DNA of 64,000 nt from Maribacter algicola (GTDB lineage: Bacteria > Bacteroidota > Bacteroidia > Flavobacteriales > Flavobacteriaceae). A model generated the notes under the pieces. It was given only the letters and a program-made list of their open reading frames with translations, was not told the origin of the DNA and ran no database searches. Below, one piece after another: positions 25,908 to 34,409 of this stretch (its first letter is position 1; the number at the start of each line of letters is the position of its first letter). The stretch is taken from the NCBI RefSeq assembly GCF_003933245.1, contig NZ_QUSX01000001.1, positions 1,054,001-1,118,000 on the forward strand. The letters run 5' to 3'. A program made the position numbers and the translations under genes.

Positions 25908-26492
25908 TTACCAAGGAAACGTTTGATATAACAAAGGTATTGTGATTAATAAAACAATAATACTCGCTACCAAAACAAAATTGGGTTGTTTAATCCTACC
26001 CAAGTTTTGGACAGCGTAAGCCACCAACAGTACGGCCATCACAATAATTAATTGGGAGATTTCGATTCCGGTCGCGAATCCCAGTAACGGTGTTATTTTC
26101 TCATCTTCCCCTGCAATAAGCATCTTAAAATAATTGGAAAATCCAAAACCGTGGATGAGACCAAAAAAAGCGGTTGCCAGTGCATGCAACAAAATATTGG
26201 TCTGCCCTTGTAACCTCTTTAAGTAAACTATGTTGAAGATTGCCGTCAAAAATATGGTTACAGGTATTAAAAATTCAATTAATCCAACATCCATAACCAC
26301 TATATCGAAAACCGAAAGCATTAAGGAAAGACAATGGGTAATCGTAAAAACCGTTGCCAGGACCAAGACCTTTTTCCAACTCTTGAAAGTAAAAGGAATT
26401 GCCAATGCAGATAAAAACAGGATATGGTCATATGCATTAAAATCCAACACATGGTTTAGGCCCATATTTATGTAAAACCAAAAATTCTCCAC
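25908..26492 (-). CDS. HupE/UreJ-like membrane protein
   Basis: A 194-residue protein with about six transmembrane helices. The FNAYDHILFLSALAIPF segment, HCLSLMLS and GLIHGFGFSNYF carry the conserved histidines and aspartate of the HupE/UreJ_2 family, which in some species transports nickel or cobalt. No nickel enzyme is encoded nearby, so the cargo is open. It is 14 nt downstream of the TerB-DnaJ gene on the same strand. Confidence 0.87.
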   Translation of the reverse strand: MENFWFYINMGLNHVLDFNAYDHILFLSALAIPFTFKSWKKVLVLATVFTITHCLSLMLSVFDIVVMDVGLIEFLIPVTIFLTAIFNIVYLKRLQGQTNILLHALATAFFGLIHGFGFSNYFKMLIAGEDEKITPLLGFATGIEISQLIIVMAVLLVAYAVQNLGRIKQPNFVLVASIIVLLITIPLLYQTFPW

Positions 26493-26506
26493 AACTATTT
26501 ATTTTT

Positions 26507-27247
26507 TTAACTGATTCCCCTTTCCTTTTGTATGGTTTCATAGGCAAGCTGCACCTGCTTGAATTTTTCCTCCGCACCTCTTTTTATGGCCTCGTCCTGT
26601 GTATTCACCCTATCCGGATGGTATTTTTTCGCCATGGTACGGTAGGCTTTTTTTACCTCTTCATTAGTGGCAGATTTTTCAATCTCCAATATTTTATAGG
26701 AATTATCGGCCGATTTTATGAACATGGCCATAATACTTTCAAAATCTACTTGGGATACCCGCATATAACCGGCAATTTCCCTGATTTTATTTATCTCTGG
26801 CGTGCTGACATTCCCATCGGCCTGTGCGATACCAAACAAAAAATGCAGTAATTGGAGCCGTACTTCATACCGTGTCCTTTGTGCCAAAAAACTACTTATC
26901 CGCTGTGCGGAAATTTCCCTTTTTTTATTGATATCGTTAAAGGTCCTAAAAATGGCGTTCGCCTTTTCCTTTCCATACGTGCCTACAAAATACTGCCGTA
27001 CGTAGTCCATTTCCTGTTGGCTTACCTGCCCATCGGCCTTGATTACAATGGAACATAAGGAAAGTAGGTTCAGTTCAAAATCCGCTGGAGATACATTGGG
27101 TCTAGTAAAATCACCAAAAACGGTCTGCGCCCTACCATTTCCAGACCCAAAAAGACTGTCCAAGGCACTTCCAACGAAAAAACCTAGAACAGCGCCTGCA
27201 AATCCCCTAATAAAAAAGCCAACTAAAGCCCCGATCCATTTAATCAT
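26507..27247 (-). CDS. TerB- and DnaJ-domain membrane-anchored co-chaperone (DjlA-like)
   Basis: A 246-residue protein. A Gly-rich hydrophobic N-terminus (about 1-34) anchors it, a TerB-like acidic helical domain covers about 55-180 (KADGQVSQQEMDYVRQYF, QADGNVSTPEINKI), and a C-terminal J domain has the HPD motif at H210-D212 (KKYHPDRV). The layout is that of E. coli DjlA, which stimulates DnaK at the inner membrane. Its promoter region is divergent from the bacilliredoxin gene. Confidence 0.9.
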   Translation of the reverse strand: MIKWIGALVGFFIRGFAGAVLGFFVGSALDSLFGSGNGRAQTVFGDFTRPNVSPADFELNLLSLCSIVIKADGQVSQQEMDYVRQYFVGTYGKEKANAIFRTFNDINKKREISAQRISSFLAQRTRYEVRLQLLHFLFGIAQADGNVSTPEINKIREIAGYMRVSQVDFESIMAMFIKSADNSYKILEIEKSATNEEVKKAYRTMAKKYHPDRVNTQDEAIKRGAEEKFKQVQLAYETIQKERGIS

Positions 27248-27342
27248 TGCTATCTTTTGATAATTGCCAAAGATATAATATTAGGTAGAAAACCTACGAC
27301 TAAGGAAACGTTAAGGTCTCCTTTAAAATAGTTCAAATTATT

Positions 27343-27350
27343 TATCTTTG
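27343..27350 (+). promoter_or_regulatory. Bacteroidota -7 box for bacilliredoxin gene
   Basis: TATCTTTG matches TAnnTTTG exactly and lies 27 nt before the chosen ATG at 27378. It overlaps the longer ORF start at 27348, which argues that the downstream start is the real one. Confidence 0.5.
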
Positions 27351-27377
27351 TGTTTCAGATTTTCAAAAAAATATACT

Positions 27378-27788
27378 ATGTATCCAGCAGAATTAGTAAA
27401 ACCTATGAGAGACGACTTGGCTTCTGCCGGGTTTGAAGAATTATATACGGCAGAAGCGGTTGAAAATGCCATCAAACAGCAAGGGACCACACTGGTAGTG
27501 GTGAATTCCGTTTGTGGTTGTGCAGCTGCCAACGCTAGACCAGCGGCAAAAATGAGCTTACGGAACGAAAAAACTCCCGATCATACGGTCACAGTTTTCG
27601 CAGGAGTGGATACGGAAGCCGTCAACGCCGCAAGAAATTTGATGGTTCCTTTTCCACCGTCTTCACCTTCCATGGCACTGTTCAAGGATGGCGAACTGGT
27701 CCACATGATAGAGCGCCATCATATTGAGGGAAGGCCTGCTGAAATGATTGCTGAGAACCTTGTACAAGCCTACAACGAGTTCTGTTAG
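27378..27788 (+). CDS. BrxA/BrxB-family bacilliredoxin (YphP/YqiW)
   Basis: A 136-residue thioredoxin-like protein with the CGC motif at C46-C48 (NSVCGCAAANARP), used to remove bacillithiol from protein thiols. The start at MYPAELVKPMRDDL matches the conserved family N-terminus. An in-frame start 30 nt upstream adds ten residues that do not belong to the family and overlaps the -7 box. A strong terminator follows at 27827. Presence of bacillithiol in the cell is implied but no biosynthesis gene is seen here. Confidence 0.93.
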   Translation: MYPAELVKPMRDDLASAGFEELYTAEAVENAIKQQGTTLVVVNSVCGCAAANARPAAKMSLRNEKTPDHTVTVFAGVDTEAVNAARNLMVPFPPSSPSMALFKDGELVHMIERHHIEGRPAEMIAENLVQAYNEFC

Positions 27789-27826
27789 GCAGTATCCTTA
27801 TTTCAACCGTATTTTAGATATTTTAC

Positions 27827-27857
27827 ACCGCTCTTAATAGAGCGGTTTTTTATTTTT
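27827..27857 (+). terminator. intrinsic terminator after bacilliredoxin gene
   Basis: Perfect 8-bp stem ACCGCTCT (27827-27834) with AGAGCGGT (27839-27846), a TAAT loop and a following T-rich run (TTTTTATTTTT). The next gene starts at 27863, only a few bases further, so that gene must be transcribed from readthrough or a promoter within this segment. Confidence 0.8.
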
Positions 27858-27862
27858 GTAAC

Positions 27863-28600
27863 ATGCAAAAGATACTATCCTACATTGTTACCCCTTTTTT
27901 TTTCATTGTCTTTGGGATGACCCTGTTGGTTTTCCATCCTATACTTTGGTTGAGCTTAAAATTATTTGGTTATCCGGGTATTAAGAAAACTGTTAGCCTC
28001 CTCAATCTTAGCTTAATGCGCTCCACTAATATTCTAGGAACTACGTACAGGTTTACAAACCCCCACCAAATACCAACTGATAGACCACTAATAGTAGTTA
28101 CCAATCATCAGAGCATGTACGACATTCCCCCCATTATTTGGTACATGAGGAAACACCACCCAAAGTTTGTAAGCAAAAAGGAATTGGGGAAAGGAATTCC
28201 AAGCGTCTCTTATAATTTGAGGCATGGTGGTTCAGTTTTGATAGACAGAAAGGATGCCAAAGCTTCAATCATGGAAATTGGAAAATTGGGTACATACATA
28301 GAAAAATATAACCGGACGGCCGTTATTTTCCCCGAAGGGACAAGAAGTAGGGATGGACATCCAAAACCTTTTAAACCTATGGGATTAAAGATGCTGATGA
28401 AGAAAGCCCCATCTGCTTTGATCGTTCCCATAAGCATCAATAATTCCTGGAAATTGGTCCAATATGGTAAATTCCCAATGGGATTAGGGGCGAAGGTTTC
28501 CTTTGATGTCCACGAACCATTTGAAAATGACGGAGACTTTGATGGATTGCTTGCCAAAGCCGAAGCTGCCGTCGTTTCCGGAATAAATTCATTTAAATGA
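27863..28600 (+). CDS. plsC: 1-acyl-sn-glycerol-3-phosphate acyltransferase
   Basis: A 245-residue membrane-associated enzyme that acylates lysophosphatidate in phospholipid synthesis. The HX4D motif is in VTNHQSMYD and the FPEGTRSRDG motif follows, with a membrane-embedded N-terminus (FFFIVFGMTLLVFHPILW). The 3' end overlaps the HD hydrolase gene by 4 nt (ATGA), so they are coupled. Other PlsC-like acyltransferase roles cannot be excluded. Confidence 0.93.
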   Translation: MQKILSYIVTPFFFIVFGMTLLVFHPILWLSLKLFGYPGIKKTVSLLNLSLMRSTNILGTTYRFTNPHQIPTDRPLIVVTNHQSMYDIPPIIWYMRKHHPKFVSKKELGKGIPSVSYNLRHGGSVLIDRKDAKASIMEIGKLGTYIEKYNRTAVIFPEGTRSRDGHPKPFKPMGLKMLMKKAPSALIVPISINNSWKLVQYGKFPMGLGAKVSFDVHEPFENDGDFDGLLAKAEAAVVSGINSFK

Positions 28601-29274
28601 GCAATACCGAAATCGTTGAGGAAACAATCACCTTTGTAAAGGAAACACTACAGAATGCGGAAGGTGGGCATGATTGGTTTCATATAAAAAGGGTATTTCA
28701 AAACAGTATGCTCATTGCAAAGGACGAAAAAGTGGATATTCTTGTGGTAAGCCTCGCAGCCTTATTGCACGATATAGCCGATGCAAAATTTCATAATGGC
28801 GATGAAACTGTTGGACCGCAAATGGCCTCAGACTTCCTTAACTCCCTTAAGGTCAAGAAAAAAACAGCTCGGCATGTAGTAAAAATTATTGAACACATAT
28901 CCTTTAAAAACAGTCTAGATAAGTCCCAAAAGAGGTCTTTCAGCTCCAAGGAACTTGAAGTTGTTCAGGATGCCGATCGTTTGGATGCCATTGGTGCTAT
29001 TGGTATTGCCCGAGCATTCAATTACGGTGGATTTAAAAACAGGGAAATCTACAATCCGGATATTGCCCCAAATCTAAAACTAAGCAAGGAAGCCTATAAA
29101 AAATCAACGGCCCCAACTATCAACCATTTCTACGAAAAATTGCTCCTCCTAAAGGATAAAATGAATACCGCTACCGGGATAAAGCTTGCAGAATCAAGGC
29201 ACCAATTTATGTTGGATTACTTGGAACAGTTTTATTCTGAATGGAATCCATTGATCGCTAAACCAAAGCAATAA
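28597..29274 (+). CDS. HD-domain phosphohydrolase
   Basis: A 225-residue cytosolic metal-dependent hydrolase. The metal motif is H25 in GGHDWFHIKRV, H58-D59 in LLHDIADAKF, and an Asp in VQDADRLDAIGAIG. This matches the YpgQ/YedJ-like HD family, whose members include nucleotide pyrophosphohydrolases. Substrate here is unknown. It is translationally coupled to plsC. Confidence 0.9.
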   Translation: MSNTEIVEETITFVKETLQNAEGGHDWFHIKRVFQNSMLIAKDEKVDILVVSLAALLHDIADAKFHNGDETVGPQMASDFLNSLKVKKKTARHVVKIIEHISFKNSLDKSQKRSFSSKELEVVQDADRLDAIGAIGIARAFNYGGFKNREIYNPDIAPNLKLSKEAYKKSTAPTINHFYEKLLLLKDKMNTATGIKLAESRHQFMLDYLEQFYSEWNPLIAKPKQ

Positions 29275-29303
29275 AAAAGGGAAATCTAAATTGATTCCCC
29301 TTT
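29275..29303. terminator. probable bidirectional terminator
   Basis: AAAAGGGAAATC and GATTCCCCTTT form an imperfect stem around TAAATT between two convergent genes, with A-rich and T-rich flanks. Mispairs lower confidence. Confidence 0.55.
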
Positions 29304-29333
29304 CAACGAAAACTAATAATTTTGATTTTTTGA

Positions 29334-30764
29334 CTATCCCCTGGTCAACCAACCTCTTCTATTGGCGGTCGCAATGGCATAAGGAGTTATCCAGAACAGT
29401 CCAAATGTATACATTACGCTATAGGAATAAGCCCAGAATGATTCTATAAAGTTATATCTCTTCGCATAAAAAATAACTGGAAAAGTAGATAGTACCAGAA
29501 TACTCAAGAACGTTGAGCTAATAAATAAGATTGGATGTGTTAGAACAAAATACAGCATAAACAAAAGGAATGGATAACTCATTACAATTTTAGTTGCCTG
29601 ACTAAAGAACAATAGTCGTGTGCCCGCCTTGTTCCCTTTCCTAAAGTTTGTAAATACATACTTGGACATTTCAATATTCTCCCTAACGTTGCTCCTGCCC
29701 CATCTAATGAACATTTTATAAAGGCCCTTGTATTTTTCAGGAACATTGGTAAAAGCATAGGCATTTCTTTGAAATAGCACATGATATCCTTGCTTCAAAA
29801 TCATATTCGTCATGGCACGGTCCTCTCCAATATCGGAAGGTTGTCCCATAAAGGTTTGGTTTATCCATGCATCCAAACAAGCGAATACAGCGGTTCTGCG
29901 ATATGCGGCCAAGGCCCCAGGGGTACACAGAACTGAATTGAGGCTACTTTCGGCTGATCTTACAAATTCAAAACTCAAAACAAAGCTCACGTCCAACATT
30001 TTAGGTATCAAGGCCTCCTTATTGTTCAATACCCTAATGTTACCTGCAACGGCACCGCAGTTTTCATTGGTCACAAAAGGACTTACCAAATTCCTTAAAG
30101 TATCCTTCTTTACAATGGAATCACTATCCACAGTTACAAAAACCTCCCCTATCCCCTCATTAAAACCACGGTATAAGGCATGTCTTTTTCCCATATTCTT
30201 AGGTTGTTGGCAAATGGAAACCCGATCACCCAATACCTTTTTGGCCTCTTGCATCCAATGCCAGGTATCGTCCTTGCTCCCATCATCAATAGAAAGCAAT
30301 TGTAGTTTTTCTATAGGATAATCGCTATCCGCCAAACTCATCAAGGTGGCATATACCTGTTTCCCTTCATTATAAGCGGGAACAATAACGGTACATGTAG
30401 GAAGCTCCTTATCTGAAACCGATGCTATCGCCTTGTAGCGAAAATATCTGTATAAGGTGTAGACAAAAAAACCAGCTTTGAACAGAAAAAGCCCGGTTGC
30501 AATAACCATAAATATTAAACCGAAAGTAGTACTCATTCGGTCTTGATTGAACTGGTCATAATCTGCCTGCAAGACATACATCACATAAATGGACGCGATC
30601 ATTAGTACAAACGTGCTGCCCATAACAAAAACGCCCCACGCATTTGCGTTTTGAATAAAAGATTGGAATCTTGATTTCAATAAAAAACCGTTCTCGATAC
30701 TTGGTTTGATATCAGAGTGGTTAACGGCATTAAATCCATGTGTCATAGTATTTTCAGATTTCAT
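29334..30764 (-). CDS. membrane glycosyltransferase, family 2 (processive type)
   Basis: A 476-residue inner-membrane enzyme. Two N-terminal helices are followed by a GT-A domain: TVIVPAYNEG, SIDDGSKDDT, VTVDSDSIV, GEDRAMT and the RWGRSNVREN segment typical of processive beta-glycosyltransferases such as hyaluronan or chitin synthases. Several C-terminal helices form the channel. It likely polymerises and exports an N-acetylhexosamine-containing or other beta-linked polysaccharide. No partner export genes are adjacent. Confidence 0.9.
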   Translation of the reverse strand: MKSENTMTHGFNAVNHSDIKPSIENGFLLKSRFQSFIQNANAWGVFVMGSTFVLMIASIYVMYVLQADYDQFNQDRMSTTFGLIFMVIATGLFLFKAGFFVYTLYRYFRYKAIASVSDKELPTCTVIVPAYNEGKQVYATLMSLADSDYPIEKLQLLSIDDGSKDDTWHWMQEAKKVLGDRVSICQQPKNMGKRHALYRGFNEGIGEVFVTVDSDSIVKKDTLRNLVSPFVTNENCGAVAGNIRVLNNKEALIPKMLDVSFVLSFEFVRSAESSLNSVLCTPGALAAYRRTAVFACLDAWINQTFMGQPSDIGEDRAMTNMILKQGYHVLFQRNAYAFTNVPEKYKGLYKMFIRWGRSNVRENIEMSKYVFTNFRKGNKAGTRLLFFSQATKIVMSYPFLLFMLYFVLTHPILFISSTFLSILVLSTFPVIFYAKRYNFIESFWAYSYSVMYTFGLFWITPYAIATANRRGWLTRG

Positions 30765-30924
30765 TTGTGTTCTTGATTTGTTCTATAGTTTATACGGCTA
30801 CAATGCTATTCTGGATTTTCATTTATGATATATTTATGTAAAAAGCGATTCTTTAACTTTTAGGTAAGAATTTGCGATGGTTTAAGCCGATAAATTCATC
30901 AAATTCAAAATGAAGGCTAGGTCA

Positions 30925-30949
30925 TTTTTTTTGTGAATATCAAAAAAAA
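30925..30949. repeat. perfect T8G/CA8 inverted repeat
   Basis: TTTTTTTTG (30925-30933) and CAAAAAAAA (30941-30949) flank the 7 bases TGAATAT. It lies in the divergent spacer between the glycosyltransferase and Gfo/Idh/MocA genes, about 94 nt before the latter's ATG. It could be a regulator site or an AT-rich upstream element. No function is assigned. Confidence 0.4.
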
Positions 30950-31042
30950 CACCCCATCATTTTATAAGTTTATAAATAACTATTGGACAGAAATAAGAAG
31001 TCAATTTTTTGTACCTTACGAGTCCAGACAAATTATTAAACC

Positions 31043-32467
31043 ATGCAAAGAAGAAAGTTTATTAAAAATACTGCCGCCGCGTCAGCGGCCTTTTCCATTG
31101 TACCCAGTTTTGTAATGGGTAAAAACCATGTACCACCCAGTGACACCTTGTATATGGGTGCATTTGGTGTTGGTGGAAGGGGTGCTAGCGTAATCCAAGG
31201 ACTCAATGAAACCCAAAAAGTGAAATTCGTATCCTTTTGTGACGTGGATGACCGAAGGGCCGCTGAAACCTATGCCAATTTTCCAGATGTAAAAAGATAT
31301 AAGGATTTCAGAAAAGTCTATGACATGCATTTAAAAGATATGGACGCCATCATGGTAGCCACGCCCGATCACATGCATGCTTCAATAGCCTTGCCATTTA
31401 TGAGAGCAAAAAAACACGCCTATGTTGAGAAGCCATTGACGCATAACATCAATGAAGCCCGCTTGATGACACAAGTCGCCAAGGATAATGGCATCGTCAC
31501 GCAAATGGGGAACCAAGGAGCCTCCAGTGATGGCAGTAGGGAAGCAAAGGAATGGATAGATTCTGGCATTATTGGAAAGGTTTATAAGGTAGATTGTTGG
31601 ACGAACAGACCCGTATGGCCCCAAGGTGTTCCGGTACCCCAAGGAAAAGATCGCATTCCCAAAGGACTGGACTGGGACCTTTGGTTGGGAACTGCTGAAT
31701 TGAGGGATTATAATGATGCCTATCTGCCCTTTAAATGGAGAGGTTATTGGGATTTTGGAACTGGTGCCTTGGGAGATATGGGTTGTCACATTATGGAAAC
31801 CCCATTTAGTGTTTTGGGTCTTGGTTATCCAACCGAAGCCGAAGCAAGTTGCACCACCAATTGGGTGGGCGATTTTGTAGAGGCGGACTATAGCAAATCT
31901 TGTCCTGCGTCTTCCATCGTCCGATTAAAATTCAATACGCCGGAACATGGAGACATCGCCCTAAATTGGTACGATGGAGGACTGCTCCCAGATTTACCCG
32001 ATGAACTGAAGGATGGCGAAACCATAGGTGATAGTGGTGGTGGAAGCATTTTCTACGGAACCCGGGGAATTTTGGTCTGTGATACATATTCCAGAAACGC
32101 ACGATTATTGCCCTCCACGACCATGGAATTGTTGACACCTCCAAAACCTTATTTAAAACGCATTGAAGGGGATACCGGTGGACACCAACGCAACTTTGTG
32201 GAAGGATGTCTGCAGGGTGCTGAAACCTCCTCTGATTTTGAACGTTCCGGACCTCTAACTGAAGCTGTCCTCATGGGAAATTTGGCCATAAAGGCATTCC
32301 AATATAAGAAACTGAAGGAGGGAAAGAAACTGGGAGACTGGGATCCATTTGAATATCCAGGCCGTAGAAAAATCCTTTGGGATGGTGACAATATGCGCGT
32401 AACCAATTGGGACAAGGCCAACGAATGGGTGAAAGGAAGTTACCGGAAGGGTTGGGAATTAAGCTAA
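31043..32467 (+). CDS. exported Gfo/Idh/MocA-family oxidoreductase
   Basis: A 474-residue protein with a twin-arginine signal (MQRRKFIKNTAAASAAF), so it folds with its cofactor before export. The Rossmann start is GAFGVGGRGASVIQGL and the lysine motif is AYVEKPLTHN. The C-terminal domain has GALGDMGCHIMETPF. Exported Gfo/Idh/MocA proteins in Bacteroidota often work on glycans or 3-keto-sugars with tightly bound NAD. It is followed by a clear terminator at 32493. Confidence 0.9.
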   Translation: MQRRKFIKNTAAASAAFSIVPSFVMGKNHVPPSDTLYMGAFGVGGRGASVIQGLNETQKVKFVSFCDVDDRRAAETYANFPDVKRYKDFRKVYDMHLKDMDAIMVATPDHMHASIALPFMRAKKHAYVEKPLTHNINEARLMTQVAKDNGIVTQMGNQGASSDGSREAKEWIDSGIIGKVYKVDCWTNRPVWPQGVPVPQGKDRIPKGLDWDLWLGTAELRDYNDAYLPFKWRGYWDFGTGALGDMGCHIMETPFSVLGLGYPTEAEASCTTNWVGDFVEADYSKSCPASSIVRLKFNTPEHGDIALNWYDGGLLPDLPDELKDGETIGDSGGGSIFYGTRGILVCDTYSRNARLLPSTTMELLTPPKPYLKRIEGDTGGHQRNFVEGCLQGAETSSDFERSGPLTEAVLMGNLAIKAFQYKKLKEGKKLGDWDPFEYPGRRKILWDGDNMRVTNWDKANEWVKGSYRKGWELS

Positions 32468-32492
32468 ACTGCTCCAATTCATACAAGATGAG

Positions 32493-32529
32493 ACCGTCTA
32501 AAACGAAATTTGATTTAGGCGGTTTTTTT
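32493..32529 (+). terminator. intrinsic terminator
   Basis: Stem ACCGTCTAAA (32493-32502) with TTTAGGCGGT (32514-32523), one G-T pair, an 11-nt loop and a T7 tract. It ends the Gfo/Idh/MocA transcript. Confidence 0.85.
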
Positions 32530-32578
32530 GTGATAAAAAAGATTTATATTCAACTACTTCAAATATCAATCCATTCGT

Positions 32579-34315
32579 ATGTCTCTAAATCAATTCGCAT
32601 CACGTTCCCTTCTTTTAATTTGCTTTGTTTTCCTCTTACAGTCCTGTTCAACAGAAAAGAAACAGGCTGGTACCCTATTGATCCACGGTGGCCCCATTTA
32701 CACCATGGATTCCGTGAATCCCGTGGTGGAAGCCGTGGTCACCCTTGATGACAAAATCCTGTTTTCCGGTAGTTTAGAAAATGCCGAAAAACTAAAAGGC
32801 CCAGAGACCCAAGTAATCGATTTGGAGGGTAAGACCATGACTCCCGGACTGATCGAGGGCCATGGACATTTTATGGGTCTCGGTTACAATGAACTCAACT
32901 TGGACCTTATCAACACCAAAAGCTTTCAGGAAATTATCGATGCCGTTGCCGATGCGGTCCAAAAAGCAAAACCCGGAGAGTGGATTACGGGACGGGGCTG
33001 GCACCAAAGCAAATGGGACCAACTCCCTGAAAACAGCGTTTTAGGTTTCCCCACCCATGAAACACTCAGTGCCGTTTCACCGGACAACCCTGTCTACCTA
33101 AGACATGCCAGTGGACATGCCGGTTTTGCCAATGCCAAAGCAATGGAATTGGCCGGACTTCAATTGATGGGCACCGAAAACATGGACGCCTTTTCCGTGG
33201 AAGGTGGCGAGGTCATCGTGGATAATCTAGGGCTTCCTACAGGAGTTTTTAACGAGCGTGCCATGACGCTTATTACCCAACACATCCCAGAAAATACGGC
33301 TGAGAAAGACATTCAGGCTTTTGAATTGGCTGTAGCGGCCTGTCACCGAAATGGTATTACCGGTTTCCACGACGCCGGTATTGGGAGGGAAACCATCGCA
33401 CTTTACAACAACATGAAAGCCGAAGGTAAAATGGGCATACGTATGTACGCCATGCTGACGGGTTGGGACAAAGAACTACTCAACGAATGGTATGAAAAGG
33501 GACCCAGCGTAGATCCTGAACATCTTTTTACGATACGTTCCATTAAACTGAATTGTGATGGGGCCTTGGGATCTAGAGGGGCCTGGTTGTTGGAACCCTA
33601 CTCGGATCGGCCCGATCATTTTGGTCATGAGACCTTGCCCATGGAATTTGTGAAGGAAACGTCCCTAAAGGGTCTGGAACATGGCTTTCAAGTGTGTTCC
33701 CACGCCATTGGAGATCGCGCCAATCGGGAAATTTTGGACCGGTACGAAGCGGCTTTTAAGGAAAAACCGCAGATGGTCAATGACAATAGATTTCGGATTG
33801 AACATGCCCAACACCTACACCCGGAAGACATTCCAAGGTTCGCTGAACTAGGGGTCATACCCGCAATGCAGGCCGTACATTTATCCTCCGACCGACCTTG
33901 GGCGATTGACCGTTTGGGCGAAAAACGTATCAAGGAAGGTGCCTATATGTGGCAGGCTCTTTTAAAGAGCGGGATTCCGGTGGTTAACGGTACGGATGTT
34001 CCCGTAGAACCTTTGAACCCAATTGCCAGTTTTTACGCAAGTGTTACTCGGAAAACCCTGGAAGGGAATCCAGAAGGTGGCTATGAACCGGGTCAAAAGA
34101 TGACCCGGGAACAGGCCCTACGTTCTTATACCCTCGATGCCGCCTATGGTGCCTTTGAAGAAGGCATTAAGGGTTCCATTACTGAAGGAAAACTAGCCGA
34201 CTTTACCATCTTTGACCAAGATCTAATGACCGTACCGGAGGATACATTATTGGACACCCAGGTGGAAATGACCATTTTTAATGGGCAAGTGGTTTACACA
34301 AAATATGCCAGATAA
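32579..34315 (+). CDS. amidohydrolase-family lipoprotein (YtcJ-like)
   Basis: A 578-residue metal-dependent hydrolase with a lipoprotein signal (FLLQSC, Cys at 23). The metal motif HGH is at H95-H97 (GLIEGHGHFMG), with EHGFQVCSHAIGD and RIEHAQHL later, and a C-terminal NGTDVPVEPLNP. This is the amidohydrolase_3/YtcJ branch. Substrates of this branch are mostly unknown. The gene stands alone between two terminator-like elements. Confidence 0.88.
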   Translation: MSLNQFASRSLLLICFVFLLQSCSTEKKQAGTLLIHGGPIYTMDSVNPVVEAVVTLDDKILFSGSLENAEKLKGPETQVIDLEGKTMTPGLIEGHGHFMGLGYNELNLDLINTKSFQEIIDAVADAVQKAKPGEWITGRGWHQSKWDQLPENSVLGFPTHETLSAVSPDNPVYLRHASGHAGFANAKAMELAGLQLMGTENMDAFSVEGGEVIVDNLGLPTGVFNERAMTLITQHIPENTAEKDIQAFELAVAACHRNGITGFHDAGIGRETIALYNNMKAEGKMGIRMYAMLTGWDKELLNEWYEKGPSVDPEHLFTIRSIKLNCDGALGSRGAWLLEPYSDRPDHFGHETLPMEFVKETSLKGLEHGFQVCSHAIGDRANREILDRYEAAFKEKPQMVNDNRFRIEHAQHLHPEDIPRFAELGVIPAMQAVHLSSDRPWAIDRLGEKRIKEGAYMWQALLKSGIPVVNGTDVPVEPLNPIASFYASVTRKTLEGNPEGGYEPGQKMTREQALRSYTLDAAYGAFEEGIKGSITEGKLADFTIFDQDLMTVPEDTLLDTQVEMTIFNGQVVYTKYAR

Positions 34316-34327
34316 CTGAACCAGCTC

Positions 34328-34339
34328 GCTCGCGCGAGC
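34328..34339. repeat. GC-rich perfect palindrome in intergenic spacer
   Basis: GCTCGCGCGAGC is a perfect 12-bp palindrome inside a GC-rich block (about 34321-34368) that stands out from the AT-rich surroundings. It lies between convergent genes. It may be a terminator stem or a remnant of a dispersed palindromic element. I saw no second copy in the window. Confidence 0.45.
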
Positions 34340-34409
34340 ATCTTACTCGTGCCACAACCCGCATTGCGAAATTTAAAACTTAATACAGCTTATTTATTTT
34401 CCCAAAGCT

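Noticed and set aside
27348..27377. Longer start for bacilliredoxin
   Set aside because: The family N-terminus begins at 27378 and the upstream start overlaps the -7 box.
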